DNA of 64,000 nucleotides. It comes from Flavobacterium alkalisoli (GTDB lineage Bacteria > Bacteroidota > Bacteroidia > Flavobacteriales > Flavobacteriaceae). Below the pieces are notes generated by a model that saw only the letters and a list, made by a program, of their open reading frames with translations, made no database searches and had not been told where the DNA came from. Numbering within the stretch: position 1 is the first letter of the stretch; each line of letters begins with the position of its first letter. The stretch covers positions 2,666,001 through 2,730,000 of the forward strand of contig NZ_CP042831.1 of assembly GCF_008000935.1 (NCBI RefSeq). Reading direction: 5' to 3'. The position numbers and the translations under genes were made by a program. Below, one piece after another: positions 51,777 through 61,649 of this stretch.

Positions 51777-54700
51777 ATGATTTCAAAAAAATTACTAAAC
51801 CTGGCGTTAACCTTTTTTGCAGTATTTGCATATCAGGCCGCCTTTTCTCAATGTGCCAATCAGGGTACAGACCCCTCGCAGGATTTTGACTGTGACGGTG
51901 TAATTAACAGTATTGACCTTGATGATGATAACGACGGTATCCTTGATACTGATGAATGTAATTTAACGTTAGCAGAAACAACTTTTAATTTGTTTGCTCC
52001 ACCAAACTATTATTCTCCTAATGAAACATGGAATATAGTTATCTCGGGTGAAACCGGAACTAATATTTCGTTTCTTGGGTCTAATTACACTATCCCGGCT
52101 TCACAAACTTTGGTTATTAATGTTACGGGCGGGCAGATACCGGATGTAGCTAATAATACGGTAGAATCCGGGAAAAGCCTTTTGTTAACTGCAGATTTGC
52201 CTGTAACTATTATACATGAATTAACAGGAGATTTTGTAAGTGATTCATGGGTAGTGTTGCCAGAAAAAATATGGGGAAATAATTACAGATTATTCTCTTA
52301 TACTTCGGGTTTAAATGCAGATAACAATCAATATGCAATTATTTACAGTGCTACAGATAATAATAATGTATTAGTTAAAGATAAGACTGGCGCTATACAA
52401 AAAAATATTACCCTTAATGCAGGACAAACCTATCTGCAAACAGCCGGAGCAACAGATATGACCGGATGGACTGTAGAGTCTACATATAATGTAGGGGTTA
52501 TTGTAGGTGTTAAATGTGCTAATTCGGGTATAGATTATTGCGATAATATAGATGAGATGTTGTTGCCTACAAATTTATTAGGTACAAAATTTTATATTTC
52601 TAACAGTGCCAGTAATACCACATATGTAATGGCTGACGCCAATAATACTACAGTTACACTAAATGGCAGTGTGGTAACAACATTGGCAAACGCAGGAGAT
52701 GTTTATTCATTTAATGTTTCGGCTAGCGCACTTAATGTGGTAGAAACCAGTAATAGTGCAACTGTATGGCAGTTAAGCCCTAATAATACAGATCCTGCAT
52801 GGCAGTTAGTGCTAGACGAAAGCAAAGCGGTAAAAAGCTTTAATTTCTCTATCCCAACTTCTATGACTATTTCAAATGTACTTGCATTGATAGTACCTAC
52901 TGCGAGTACGTCCCTTGTACTTTATAACGGAAACCCTGTAACGGGATGGACGCCTTATCCAAGTCATCCTAATATTTCGTATGCTGAGGTTAGTGGAATA
53001 GCAGCAGGAACTGCTATTAATGTTACGTCAACAACGGGTAATGTACCTATTTTATCTTCTTATACAGGTATAGGAGATTATATTACAAACTCAACAGCAC
53101 CTTCTATAGGAAACTTTAGTGTAGAAGACGGATCGCAAAGCTTTGCCGATTGCGGAGATACAGATAATGATGGTTTCCTTGATTATATGGACTTAGATAG
53201 CGATGGCGATGGTTGTAGTGATGCTAATGAAGCATACGGCCTTGCAGATGCCGACGGTAACGATGGGGATATGTATTTTGGAGTTGGTACTGTTGCCGTA
53301 AATCCTGACGGTACGGTCATAGGTGCTTCTTATGCAGGTACAAATAATAATGTTGTTTCGGTAGGTTCTGAAAGTACAATAGATACTCAACCTACAGAGC
53401 AAACAGGTATAATAGCTGCTAATGCTACATTTAGCGTTGCTGTTTCAGGAGGATCAGGAACTACAAACTACCAATGGCAGGAAAGTACTGATAATGGTAC
53501 TACTTGGGCAGATATTACAGATGGTGGTGTATACAGTAATGCTACTACTAATGCCCTTACCATAACAGGTGTTACAGCATTAATGGACGGATATCATTAT
53601 AGGGTTGTAATTACACAATCTGATTTTATTTGTGCGAATGTTATATCAGACGCTGCCAATCTTTGTGTAGTATCACAGGCAACAGCTGCTGTAGATTATA
53701 GCAATAATACATGTAATATAGTTACTGTAACAGGTAATGTTCCTGTACTTGGTACAGGTATGTGGAGCGTGATTACAGGTACAGGCGGTGCCTTTACTCT
53801 TGATACCGATGCGGTAACTACTTTTACGGGTACACCTGGCGCAACCTATGTTTTAAGATGGACCATAACTAACGGAAGCTGCTTTACAGAAGGTGACGTA
53901 ACGGTAAATCTTCCGGCTCCGCCAGCTCTTTCAATAGGATCTCAGGTTGATGTACTTTGTAACGGACAATCAACAGGTGAAGCTACTGTAGGTGTTACCG
54001 GAGGTTTAGCTCCGTATACTTATTTATGGAGTAACGGACAGACTACAGCTACCGCAACCGGACTGGCAGCGGGTAACTATACTGTTACTGTAACGGATGC
54101 TAACGGATGTTCGGCAACTCAGGACTTTACTATAAATGAACCTACTGCACTTAATGTTTCGTCAACTCAGGTTAATGTACTATGTAATGGTGCAGCAACA
54201 GGTGAGGCTGCACTAACAGTAACAGGAGGTGTTGCTCCTTATACTTATTTATGGAGTGACGGACAAACTACAGCTACTGCAACAGGACTTGTGGCAGGAG
54301 ATTACAGTGTTATAGTAACCGATGATAACGGATGTACTTATAACGAAGACTTTACTATTGATGAGCCGGATGCTATTACGGCAACACCAAATACCAACCA
54401 GGTAGATGTACTTTGTAATGGTGATGCAACCGGTGAAGCTACTATAGTAGTTACAGGCGGTATGGCTCCGTATTCTTACTTATGGAATGATGGTCAAACA
54501 ACAGCTACTGCAACAGGACTTGCGGCAGGACTTTATTCGGTAGAAGTAACCGATGATAATGGCTGTGTGTTTAACTATGACTTTACAATTAACGAACCTG
54601 CTGCATTAGCAATTGCGGCTTCACAAACCGATGCTTTATGTTATGGTGCTTCAACAGGTACTGCTTCAGTAGTGGTATCAGGAGGTGTTAGCCCTTATAC

Positions 54701-57050
54701 ATACGAATGGAGTAACGGTGAAACTACAGATGCTATTTCAGATATTCCTTCGGGAGATTACTATGTAACCGTTACCGATGATAACGGATGTACCTTAGTA
54801 CAAAACTTTACCATAAACGAACCTACTGAAATGAATGTATTGGTAGATCAGGTAGATATATTATGTAATGGTGCTGCGACGGGTGAGGCTACTGTAACAG
54901 TATCAGGTGGTGTTGGCCCGTATACTTATTTATGGAGTGACGGACAAACTACAGCTACCGCAACAGGGCTTGTGGCAGGTATATATTACGTAACCATAAC
55001 TGATGATAACGGTTGTACTTTTAATCAGGAGTTTGGTTTTGGGGAGCCTGACGCAATTACTGCTACACCTAATACAACACAGTCGGATGTTCTTTGTAAC
55101 GGAGAATCCAATGGTGAGGCTACCATAGCAGTAACAGGCGGTGTTGATCCGTATACTTATTTATGGAGTGACGGACAGACTACAGCTACTGCAACAGGGC
55201 TGGCAGCCGGTCCTTACTCTGTTGAGGTAACCGATGCTAACGGTTGTATATTTAATTATGACTTTACAATAAACGAACCAGCCCTGTTAACGGGTGCTGC
55301 TACACAGGCCGATGTACTGTGTAACGGTAACGCTACAGGTACTGCTACAATTACGGTTTCGGGTGGTGTTGCTCCATATACTTATGCATGGAGTAACGGA
55401 CAAACAACTGCTACGGCTACTGCACTTGCTGCAGGCGATTACAGCGTGGTTGTAACCGACACTAACGGATGTACTATAACTCAGGATTATACAATTACAG
55501 AGCCTACATTACTTACAACTACTTCAAGTGGTGTGAATATAACATGTTATAATGCGGCAAACGGATCGGCTACGGTAGTTGCTGCGGGTGGTGTAACCCC
55601 GTATACTTATTTATGGAGTAATGGTGAAACTACTTCAACCATATCAAACCTTACCCCAGGAGCTTATACAGCTACGGTTACCGATGCTCACGGATGTACA
55701 TCTGCATCTACAGTTATTATAACCCAGCCACAAGTATTAACGGGTTACATAGCACAAACTAATGTGGCTTGTAATGGAGGCGGTAACGGTGCTGCTACTA
55801 TTAACGTAAATGGTGGTACGGCTCCGTATACTTATGTTTGGAATACAGGTTCTACGGCTCAAACAATAGCAGGGCTTTCGGCAGGTAGTTACAGTGTAAC
55901 CATTACCGATGCTAACGGATGCCAACTGGTAAGAAATGCAACTATAACTCAGCCTTCACCATTATTTATTGCTGCGGGTCAGGTAAACCCAACCTGTGTA
56001 AGCTCTAATAACGGTACGGCAAGCGTTACGGCTTACGGAGGTACTGCACCATATACTTACTTATGGTCTACAGGTGCTACCACTACAACAATTTCTAACC
56101 TGGCAGCAGGTAGTTATACTGTTTTTGTAACCGATGCTCACGGATGTACAGAAAACAGTGTAGTAAACATTCAGGGACTTCCGGCTGCATCTATAACAGC
56201 TCAACCAGCTGATGAACTTGCTGTTAACGACGGTAATGCTCACTTTGTGGCTACAGTTGCCAATGCGCTTACTTACCAATGGCAGGAAAGCGTAGACGGT
56301 GGTGTTACATGGAATAATGTGGTTAACGGAGGTGTAAACCCAACTTACATGGGAGCGCAAACCAATACACTTGTTTTGGTACATATTCCTTTAAGCCATA
56401 ACGGACGCACATATAGGGTTATAATTAACGGAGTAATAGGCTGTACTCAAACAACCCAGCCTGCTTTACTGACTGTAACCAATAATATTTGGGCAACCGA
56501 TGACGACTTTACGAACAATCCTGTTTACACAGGAAACGGAGGTATAGCCGGAAACATATTTGATAACGATACATTTAACGGAGGTTCTGTAAGCGGAGCA
56601 GACGTTACTGTAAGTATTGTTAATGATGGCGGACTTACAGGTGTATCTATTGATGCCGATGGTAATTTAATAGTGCCGGTAGGGGCAACTCCGGGTACTT
56701 ATGTGGTAGTTTATGAGATTTGTAATACCGATGTAACAACAAGTTGCGATACGGCCGAAGTTACGGTTGTAGTTTCTTCAGTATTAGGGATAGAAGACTT
56801 TACAGTTATAAAACCGGAAGTATATCCTAATCCTGCTACTACAGAAGTGTTTATCAAACTTCCTGAAAATACTTATACAGAGGGTATGCATTTAGCTATT
56901 TACGACCTTAACGGAAGGCTGGTTAAACAACAGGTAATTACATCTGAACTTACAAGGGTAGATATTGAGGCGCTTGAAGCAGCCGAGTATATACTTACCA
57001 TTGCTACAGAACAGGGTACTGTTTCTAAGAGGATAGTAAAGAGAAGATAA
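51777..57050 (+). CDS. Giant SprB-repeat, IgGFc-like cell-surface adhesin with T9SS sorting domain
   Basis: 1757 residues. Signal peptide (about 1-24, ending QAAFSQ). TSP3-like calcium repeats DCDGVINSIDLDDDNDGILDTDE (about 37-60) and DTDNDGFLDYMDLDSDGDGCSDANE (about 460-485). IgGFc-binding-like domain between them (SLLLTADLPVTIIHEL...YRLFSYTSGLNADNNQYAIIYSATDNNNVLV). Ten SprB repeats of about 76 residues (about 718-1470), each with PYTYLWS(N/D)GQTT...GDYSVTVTDANGC. The C terminus carries a T9SS type A sorting domain (VYPNPATTEVFIKL...YDLNGRLVKQQ...YILTIATEQGTVSKRIVKR). Exported by T9SS to the surface; likely for adhesion or gliding like SprB. Transcribed alone. Confidence 0.92.
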   Translation: MISKKLLNLALTFFAVFAYQAAFSQCANQGTDPSQDFDCDGVINSIDLDDDNDGILDTDECNLTLAETTFNLFAPPNYYSPNETWNIVISGETGTNISFLGSNYTIPASQTLVINVTGGQIPDVANNTVESGKSLLLTADLPVTIIHELTGDFVSDSWVVLPEKIWGNNYRLFSYTSGLNADNNQYAIIYSATDNNNVLVKDKTGAIQKNITLNAGQTYLQTAGATDMTGWTVESTYNVGVIVGVKCANSGIDYCDNIDEMLLPTNLLGTKFYISNSASNTTYVMADANNTTVTLNGSVVTTLANAGDVYSFNVSASALNVVETSNSATVWQLSPNNTDPAWQLVLDESKAVKSFNFSIPTSMTISNVLALIVPTASTSLVLYNGNPVTGWTPYPSHPNISYAEVSGIAAGTAINVTSTTGNVPILSSYTGIGDYITNSTAPSIGNFSVEDGSQSFADCGDTDNDGFLDYMDLDSDGDGCSDANEAYGLADADGNDGDMYFGVGTVAVNPDGTVIGASYAGTNNNVVSVGSESTIDTQPTEQTGIIAANATFSVAVSGGSGTTNYQWQESTDNGTTWADITDGGVYSNATTNALTITGVTALMDGYHYRVVITQSDFICANVISDAANLCVVSQATAAVDYSNNTCNIVTVTGNVPVLGTGMWSVITGTGGAFTLDTDAVTTFTGTPGATYVLRWTITNGSCFTEGDVTVNLPAPPALSIGSQVDVLCNGQSTGEATVGVTGGLAPYTYLWSNGQTTATATGLAAGNYTVTVTDANGCSATQDFTINEPTALNVSSTQVNVLCNGAATGEAALTVTGGVAPYTYLWSDGQTTATATGLVAGDYSVIVTDDNGCTYNEDFTIDEPDAITATPNTNQVDVLCNGDATGEATIVVTGGMAPYSYLWNDGQTTATATGLAAGLYSVEVTDDNGCVFNYDFTINEPAALAIAASQTDALCYGASTGTASVVVSGGVSPYTYEWSNGETTDAISDIPSGDYYVTVTDDNGCTLVQNFTINEPTEMNVLVDQVDILCNGAATGEATVTVSGGVGPYTYLWSDGQTTATATGLVAGIYYVTITDDNGCTFNQEFGFGEPDAITATPNTTQSDVLCNGESNGEATIAVTGGVDPYTYLWSDGQTTATATGLAAGPYSVEVTDANGCIFNYDFTINEPALLTGAATQADVLCNGNATGTATITVSGGVAPYTYAWSNGQTTATATALAAGDYSVVVTDTNGCTITQDYTITEPTLLTTTSSGVNITCYNAANGSATVVAAGGVTPYTYLWSNGETTSTISNLTPGAYTATVTDAHGCTSASTVIITQPQVLTGYIAQTNVACNGGGNGAATINVNGGTAPYTYVWNTGSTAQTIAGLSAGSYSVTITDANGCQLVRNATITQPSPLFIAAGQVNPTCVSSNNGTASVTAYGGTAPYTYLWSTGATTTTISNLAAGSYTVFVTDAHGCTENSVVNIQGLPAASITAQPADELAVNDGNAHFVATVANALTYQWQESVDGGVTWNNVVNGGVNPTYMGAQTNTLVLVHIPLSHNGRTYRVIINGVIGCTQTTQPALLTVTNNIWATDDDFTNNPVYTGNGGIAGNIFDNDTFNGGSVSGADVTVSIVNDGGLTGVSIDADGNLIVPVGATPGTYVVVYEICNTDVTTSCDTAEVTVVVSSVLGIEDFTVIKPEVYPNPATTEVFIKLPENTYTEGMHLAIYDLNGRLVKQQVITSELTRVDIEALEAAEYILTIATEQGTVSKRIVKRR
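53928..56188 (+). repeat. Ten tandem SprB coding repeats
   Basis: Ten units of about 225 bp within the adhesin gene. Units 2/5 and 3/6 resemble each other most (EPDAI-TATPNT linkers recur), suggesting a duplicated two-repeat block; units 8-10 are the most diverged. The DNA repeats are a target for recombination and for assembly collapse. Confidence 0.85.
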
Positions 57051-57064
57051 TAAACTCTTACAAA

Positions 57065-57099
57065 TAAAAAATCCCCACGTGAAAGCGTGGGGATTTTTG
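57065..57099. terminator. Terminator of the adhesin gene
   Basis: AATCCCCACG-tgaaag-CGTGGGGATT with flanking A and T tracts, 15 bp after the stop; also serves the convergent gene. Confidence 0.85.
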
Positions 57100-57129
57100 T
57101 TTATAGACGTTTTGTATTTTGTAGTTGTT

Positions 57130-57483
57130 TTATTTAGAAGCGGTAATCTCCTTTTTTACTTTGGCAGGAAGCTTATCAAATACCAGCTGATATGCAGCAG
57201 GAAGATATTTTTCCCATTCTTTTTTAGTGAAGCGGTTAATGTCGTCTGCCTGTACCCATTTGTAGCGGGCAAGGTATGGGGCAGGGATAATGCCTTCACG
57301 TTGGGTAAGCTCCTCAAAATCATCAGCAGATACCTTAAATGATGCGTTGTGAGGAACGCTGTCTGGTGAGGTGATAAGAAACATCTTTTCTCCTACATTA
57401 AAGCAAAGGTGGTCTTCCCATTTAATATCATAGGTTACACCGGGTAATGTCGCACAAATATTTTGAAGTTCTTCTATTGTCAT
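57130..57483 (-). CDS. MmcQ/YjbR-family protein
   Basis: 117 residues: MTIEELQNICATLPGVTYDI, KWEDHLCFNVGEKMFLITSPD, NASFKVSADDFEELTQREGI and a basic end. It matches the YjbR/MmcQ double-wing fold (CyaY-like), with the characteristic 'K-W/E-D-x-x-C/F-x-V-x-x-K-M-F' strand. The family is thought to bind DNA; the true role is unknown. Its ATG overlaps the stop of the preceding gene by one base, so it is translationally coupled to it. Confidence 0.85.
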   Translation of the reverse strand: MTIEELQNICATLPGVTYDIKWEDHLCFNVGEKMFLITSPDSVPHNASFKVSADDFEELTQREGIIPAPYLARYKWVQADDINRFTKKEWEKYLPAAYQLVFDKLPAKVKKEITASK

Positions 57484-57878
57484 TAATGCAAATCAATTAA
57501 TATAAGTTCATCATTATTTACTTTAGAAACTTTGTATTTCTTTTTTACAGGCAGGCCTCTAACTAAGGTTTCCATTTCTATTGTTGTACTGTTTATCCAG
57601 TTCCATTTACCAATTACCTGAGTTTTTGTCTCTTTAGCTGTAGCATCTTTTTTAGTAGTGGTCCCGCAGTATGTAAAATTATTTACGATAACAACATCCC
57701 CGTTAGCTTTAAGTTCAAAAATCTCTTCGCCGCTTATTAGATGATCAAGAGCTGAAAACATATGCACATCGGCATAAATATTATCCAATTGCCATACTTT
57801 TTCAATAGCTTTATTTTGCGCAAATACTATAGCAGATATAGCTAAAAATATAATAGTGAATAAGGTGTGTTTTTTCAT
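57483..57878 (-). CDS. Exported lipocalin-like hypothetical protein
   Basis: 131 residues from MKKHTLFTIIFLAISAIVFA (Sec signal; an upstream in-frame start at 57896 is less likely). Mature part QNKAIEKVWQLDNIYADVHM, then GEEIFELKANGDVVIVNNF...IGKWNWINSTTIEMETLV: the 'W-x-L...L-x-x-x-G' beta pattern seen in lipocalin-like proteins of this phylum. Lies 7 bp from the DUF1801 gene on the same strand and touches the YjbR gene, making a small operon. Confidence 0.6.
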   Translation of the reverse strand: MKKHTLFTIIFLAISAIVFAQNKAIEKVWQLDNIYADVHMFSALDHLISGEEIFELKANGDVVIVNNFTYCGTTTKKDATAKETKTQVIGKWNWINSTTIEMETLVRGLPVKKKYKVSKVNNDELILIDLH

Positions 57879-57885
57879 AATAAAA

Positions 57886-58293
57886 TTATTTATCAATAAG
57901 GCTTAGCCATTGTTTTATAACAGTTTGCAGCGCTTGTTTTTTAACCTCCAGATCAGCTTTATTTTTAATGGTAACCATACGGCGGCCATCTGTATAATTT
58001 CCTTCCAGTATTCCTGTAGTGTCATTAATAGTGGCACCGGTGGGGAAAACAAGCATTACATCACCGTTTTTCCTCAAATTATATACCACAAGATCCCTTT
58101 TGTATTCTTTTGCGTCAAATTCCTTCATTTCACCAGTGTAGTAAAAGGCAGGGGAGTTCCATTTTATATGTTCGCCTATCTCGTTATCGGTTTCCAGTAT
58201 AGCCTCACGAATGGCCTGCATGGTTTGTGCAGTTTCGGTTTCCATTTTAGTTATATGACTGGTTACCTGTTCGGTTGGTGATGGTTTAGACAT
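57886..58293 (-). CDS. DUF1801 domain protein
   Basis: 135 residues: MSKPSPTEQVTSHITKMETE...AIREAILETDNEIGEHIKWNSPAFYYTGEMKEFD..., GDVMLVFPTGATINDTTGILEGNYTDGRRMVTIKNKADLEVKK. It matches the DUF1801 (YdhG-like) fold, a small soluble protein of unknown role. Member of the four-gene minus-strand group 57130-58834, with 4 bp to the acetyltransferase gene. Confidence 0.8.
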   Translation of the reverse strand: MSKPSPTEQVTSHITKMETETAQTMQAIREAILETDNEIGEHIKWNSPAFYYTGEMKEFDAKEYKRDLVVYNLRKNGDVMLVFPTGATINDTTGILEGNYTDGRRMVTIKNKADLEVKKQALQTVIKQWLSLIDK

Positions 58294-58297
58294 GGTT

Positions 58298-58834
58298 TTA
58301 TTTTTTATGTTCGTGTTTTAATAGAGAGTACATAACGGAGTCTTCCATTTTACCGTCAACATTATAATGTTCGCGTAGTGTACCTTCTAATTTAAAATTA
58401 AAATTCTTTAAAATTTTAAGTGATGCTGTGTTATAAGTTGCTGTTAATGCCTCAACACGATGCAGGTTCATTTTCTCAAAGCCATAATCCAATACTGCCT
58501 TTACGGCTTCACTCATAAGACCCTTTTGCTTGTAATTGTCATAAAAAAGTCCATAGCCCAGTTCGGCCCTGTCGTGAAAAGGATACCAGGTGTGAAAGCC
58601 GCATCCGCCTATAACCTTTCCGTTTTCCTTATTAATTAGCTGAAAATTTATAAAGCTTCGGTTATAGGTTTGCAGTCCCTTTTGGTATTTTTCCTTTTCT
58701 TTTTCAAGTGATTCAAAATCCGCAAGGCCTAAAAAATCGATAATGGAATTATCGTCCATAGTAGTGAAAACCTGCTCCATGACCAGCGGAGTAAGCTTTC
58801 TGAGACGTAGTCTCTGCGTTTCAAGGATTTCCAT
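58298..58834 (-). CDS. GNAT-family N-acetyltransferase, RimJ/RimL type
   Basis: 178 residues. ETQRLRLRKLTPLVMEQVFT is the RimJ/RimL-type opening; GKVIGGCGFHTW is the core strand; ELGYGLFYDNYKQKGLMSEAVKAVLDYGF binds acetyl-CoA (Q/R-x-x-G-x-x/A motif, here K-Q-K-G-L-M-S-E-A); LHRVEALTATYNTASLKILKNFNFKLEGTLREHY completes the fold. It acetylates a protein N terminus or a small amine; the substrate is unknown. First gene of the group ending at 57130. Confidence 0.88.
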   Translation of the reverse strand: MEILETQRLRLRKLTPLVMEQVFTTMDDNSIIDFLGLADFESLEKEKEKYQKGLQTYNRSFINFQLINKENGKVIGGCGFHTWYPFHDRAELGYGLFYDNYKQKGLMSEAVKAVLDYGFEKMNLHRVEALTATYNTASLKILKNFNFKLEGTLREHYNVDGKMEDSVMYSLLKHEHKK

Positions 58835-59026
58835 ATTGGGTGGTGATTACATTATTCTTAAACTACCCCAAGTTATGGATTTTTTTCTTTCAGATTAACT
58901 TATTGATCCTTTCGATATTTGGTGTAAAGGGTATAAAATATTTTATATTCCAAGTTGGAATATAATGAAGCTAAGTCCACAAAGGATTCTGGGTATATTT
59001 TGTTTTATCATATCTCAGAAATAATA

Positions 59027-59446
59027 TTAATCCATTGTTTTCTTTTCCTTTTTCTTAACTACATACACATTGTCAAACCTTTTAAAATCAGGAATTTTTT
59101 CAACTTCTATTTTTTGGGTATAAGAGCTGTCTGTTGTCTTAACAATGGTAACTGTCATAAGCCCCACTTTAAGTACATCCCTGTTTCTTTCTATAGTGGT
59201 GGCTGTAGGCTTAACTGTATAGGTACAATCGTCTACCCATGTTATTTTAAAGTCATACGTTTCGTTAGAATCTTCCATTCTTTCGGTTTGTATGTCGTCT
59301 TTACGGGTTATAATGCACACTTTTTTAGTAGCAGGATCAATTATTTTAAATGTCCCGTTCCTGAATTTCAGGCAGTCATTCTGTTTGTTAAATCCGCTTA
59401 GCAGTAAAAACAGACCCATAGATAATATTGCTGTTTTAATTTTCAT
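59027..59446 (-). CDS. Exported hypothetical protein (139 aa)
   Basis: Signal MKIKTAILSMGLFLLLSGF, then KQNDCLKFRNGTFKIIDPAT and repeated short strands (VCIITRKDDIQTERMEDSNETYDFKITWVDDCTYTVKPTAT), ending in basic KKKEKKTMD. The 'C-x-x-F-R-N-G-T-F' start and 'W-x-D-D-C-T-Y' segment recur in small secreted Flavobacterium proteins. Function unknown. It lies 2 bp after the GldL-like gene, probably in one operon with 59449-61390. Confidence 0.6.
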   Translation of the reverse strand: MKIKTAILSMGLFLLLSGFNKQNDCLKFRNGTFKIIDPATKKVCIITRKDDIQTERMEDSNETYDFKITWVDDCTYTVKPTATTIERNRDVLKVGLMTVTIVKTTDSSYTQKIEVEKIPDFKRFDNVYVVKKKEKKTMD

Positions 59447-59448
59447 AG

Positions 59449-59646
59449 TTAACTATTTAAGAATGAATTTGACTTTCTGTTGATAATTACTTTAATAGCA
59501 AGTAGCAATACTGCCAGTGCTTCTGCAAGAGATCCTGAAACAATCATTTCAGACCCCCACGGCCAGTGCATCACCCTAAGCATTGCTCCAACTATTGTGA
59601 TTGAATATCCTAATAAAAATACAACAATTATTATCCAGTACTTCAT
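59449..59646 (-). CDS. Short GldL-like membrane protein (65 aa)
   Basis: Two helices: YWIIIVVFLLGYSITIVGAML and MIVSGSLAEALAVLLLAIKVII, joined by RVMHWPWGSE. 'G-A-M/L-x-K/R-x-M-H-W-P' is the turn that GldL, the T9SS/gliding motor protein, carries between its two transmembrane helices. Here the C-terminal cytoplasmic part of GldL is absent, so it is a truncated relative or independent small family. Starts 2 bp from the DUF1304 gene's stop region (operon). Confidence 0.6.
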   Translation of the reverse strand: MKYWIIIVVFLLGYSITIVGAMLRVMHWPWGSEMIVSGSLAEALAVLLLAIKVIINRKSNSFLNS

Positions 59647-59648
59647 AA

Positions 59649-60014
59649 TTAAATATTAAAATAAAGACATATTAATCCTACAATTGCGGGTAATGCCTGT
59701 ATGTAGAAAATGCTTTTTTGTACGGTGGTTGCACCATACAGTCCGGCAATTGCCACACAGCCAAGAAAGAACATAGCCACATTAACGCGCCACTCTTCAT
59801 TCTCTATAAAAAGCGACCAAAGCAGTCCGGCGGCCAAAAAGCCATTATACAAACCCTGGTTTGCTGCCATGGATTTGGTTTTTTCAAAAAGTTCGGCAGG
59901 AAACTTTTTAAAAACTTTCCTGCCGCGTGTTGTCCAGGCAAAGCTTTCTAACCAAAAAATGTAAAGGTGCAGCATTGCCACTATAACTATTATTGATGAA
60001 GAAATTATTGCCAT
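59649..60014 (-). CDS. DUF1304 membrane protein
   Basis: 121 residues, four helices. VAMLHLYIFWLESFAWTTRGRKVFKKFPAE followed by AANQGLYNGFLAAGLLWSLF is the DUF1304 hallmark. Inner-membrane protein of unknown role. 11 bp downstream of the RimK-type gene. Confidence 0.88.
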   Translation of the reverse strand: MAIISSSIIVIVAMLHLYIFWLESFAWTTRGRKVFKKFPAELFEKTKSMAANQGLYNGFLAAGLLWSLFIENEEWRVNVAMFFLGCVAIAGLYGATTVQKSIFYIQALPAIVGLICLYFNI

Positions 60015-60025
60015 AGCTGTATGTT

Positions 60026-61390
60026 TTAAATTTTAAAATTCTTTTCTATTGCCCTAATCATTTCTCCGGCAATATCTTTATTAGTAGCGCCTTCTATACC
60101 TTCAAGGCCGGGAGAGGAGTTAACCTCAAGCAGTAACGGCCCTTTAGATGAACGGATAATATCTACACCCGCTACCTTAAGTCCCATAGCCTTAGTAGCT
60201 TTAATGGCTATTTTTTTCTCTTCTGCAGTAGCCTTGATAATCGAGGCGGTACCCCCCAAGTGGATATTTGCCCTGAACTCACCCGGAAGTGCTTCACGCT
60301 GAATAGCCGCAACCACTTTTCCGTCGATCACAAAACAGCGTATATCCTTACCGTTTGCTTCTTTAATGAATTCCTGTACCAAAATGTTAGCATTAAGGCT
60401 TTTAAAGGCATTTATAACACTCTCAGCAGCCTTTTTGGTTTCGGCCAGTACAACGCCTTTACCTTGTGTGCCTTCCAGTAACTTTACGATAAGCGGAGAA
60501 CCGCCTACCATTTTAATAAGGTCGTTAGTATCAAGAGGGGAGTTGGCAAAACCTGTTGTAGGTATGTCAACACCACTGTTTAAAAGTAATTGTAATGAAT
60601 ACAGCTTATCCCTTGACTGACTTATGGCTGCAGCCGAGTTAAGGCAATATACCTTAAGTGCTTCAAAATGACGTGTAAGCGCACAGCCGTAAAACGTCAT
60701 ACTAGGTCGTATACGCGGTATAACCGCATCAAAATCGTTTAAAACCCTGCCACCCCTGTAATGAATTTCGGGAGTTTCGGCATCCAGTTTCATGTAGCAG
60801 TACTTAAGGTTAAGGAAATGCATCTCGTGTCCGCGCATTTCACCGGCCTCCATAATACGCCTGTTACTGTAAAGTTCAGGGTTACTGGCTAATAAGCCTA
60901 TGCGAAGGCCTTTTTTAGGCTCTTCATTTTTATTATAGTATTCCTTTAATTTTTCGGTTGTAGGCTGTCCTAAAAGATATTTTTGCTCAGGATCTACCAA
61001 TATGCGTCCGCTCATGGCTTCGCGCCCTAACAGCATACGGAAACCCATAGAGTCACGGTTGGTAAGTGTTACTTCAACCTCCCAGTTAGAGTCGCCCACC
61101 TGTATATTGGCCTTTATAACATAGCGTTTTTCGCGGTATCCGCTCGAGCTTTTTACAATACGTTTATCTACCAGCGGAGCCTCGCAGTGTATAACGGTTT
61201 TGGTGTTGTTTTGTATTGGGTTAATATCAAACCTAACCCAGTTGTCGCCATCTTTTATAAACGGGTGGATGTTAATGGCATGAAGGGCAGAAGTCTTGGC
61301 GCCGGAGTCTACACGGGCCTTAATAGCAGGTATTCCCAGGTTAGGGAATGCGCACCATTCTTCACTTCCTACGATAACTTTGTCGAGCAT
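60026..61390 (-). CDS. rimK: Zinc-protease-domain / RimK ATP-grasp ligase fusion
   Basis: 454 residues. N domain (about 1-140): [34 protein letters not shown]...[38 protein letters not shown], the retropepsin-like 'ATP-dependent zinc protease' family (RimB type). C domain (about 160-450): RimK-like ATP-grasp, with [84 protein letters not shown] and [19 protein letters not shown]. RimK adds glutamates to S6. In E. coli these are separate genes; fused here they may add and trim the tail. Probably first gene of the operon down to 59027. Confidence 0.88.
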   Translation of the reverse strand: MLDKVIVGSEEWCAFPNLGIPAIKARVDSGAKTSALHAINIHPFIKDGDNWVRFDINPIQNNTKTVIHCEAPLVDKRIVKSSSGYREKRYVIKANIQVGDSNWEVEVTLTNRDSMGFRMLLGREAMSGRILVDPEQKYLLGQPTTEKLKEYYNKNEEPKKGLRIGLLASNPELYSNRRIMEAGEMRGHEMHFLNLKYCYMKLDAETPEIHYRGGRVLNDFDAVIPRIRPSMTFYGCALTRHFEALKVYCLNSAAAISQSRDKLYSLQLLLNSGVDIPTTGFANSPLDTNDLIKMVGGSPLIVKLLEGTQGKGVVLAETKKAAESVINAFKSLNANILVQEFIKEANGKDIRCFVIDGKVVAAIQREALPGEFRANIHLGGTASIIKATAEEKKIAIKATKAMGLKVAGVDIIRSSKGPLLLEVNSSPGLEGIEGATNKDIAGEMIRAIEKNFKI

Positions 61391-61649
61391 TTTTACTTGT
61401 ATTATATACTTCTAAAGTACTACTTTTTTTAGATAAGTAAAGTGGTTACCGTATTTTTATTTAAAATTTAATATTACTATCCTCACAATTTGACTATGAG
61501 GTTTTTAGTGTGGCAGAGGTATATAATACTCAGTTAGCTGGATTAGTGAAAGGTCATTATAATGCGTGAAACCTTTTTTGGTATAGAAAGCAGGATTATT
61601 TATTTTTGAAAAATTTTTTTAAAAATGCCGATTTTCGGTATGTGTTATT

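Noticed and set aside
53928..56188. CRISPR-like or noncoding repeat array
   Set aside because: The repeats are in frame, about 225 bp, encode SprB domains and have no unique spacers.
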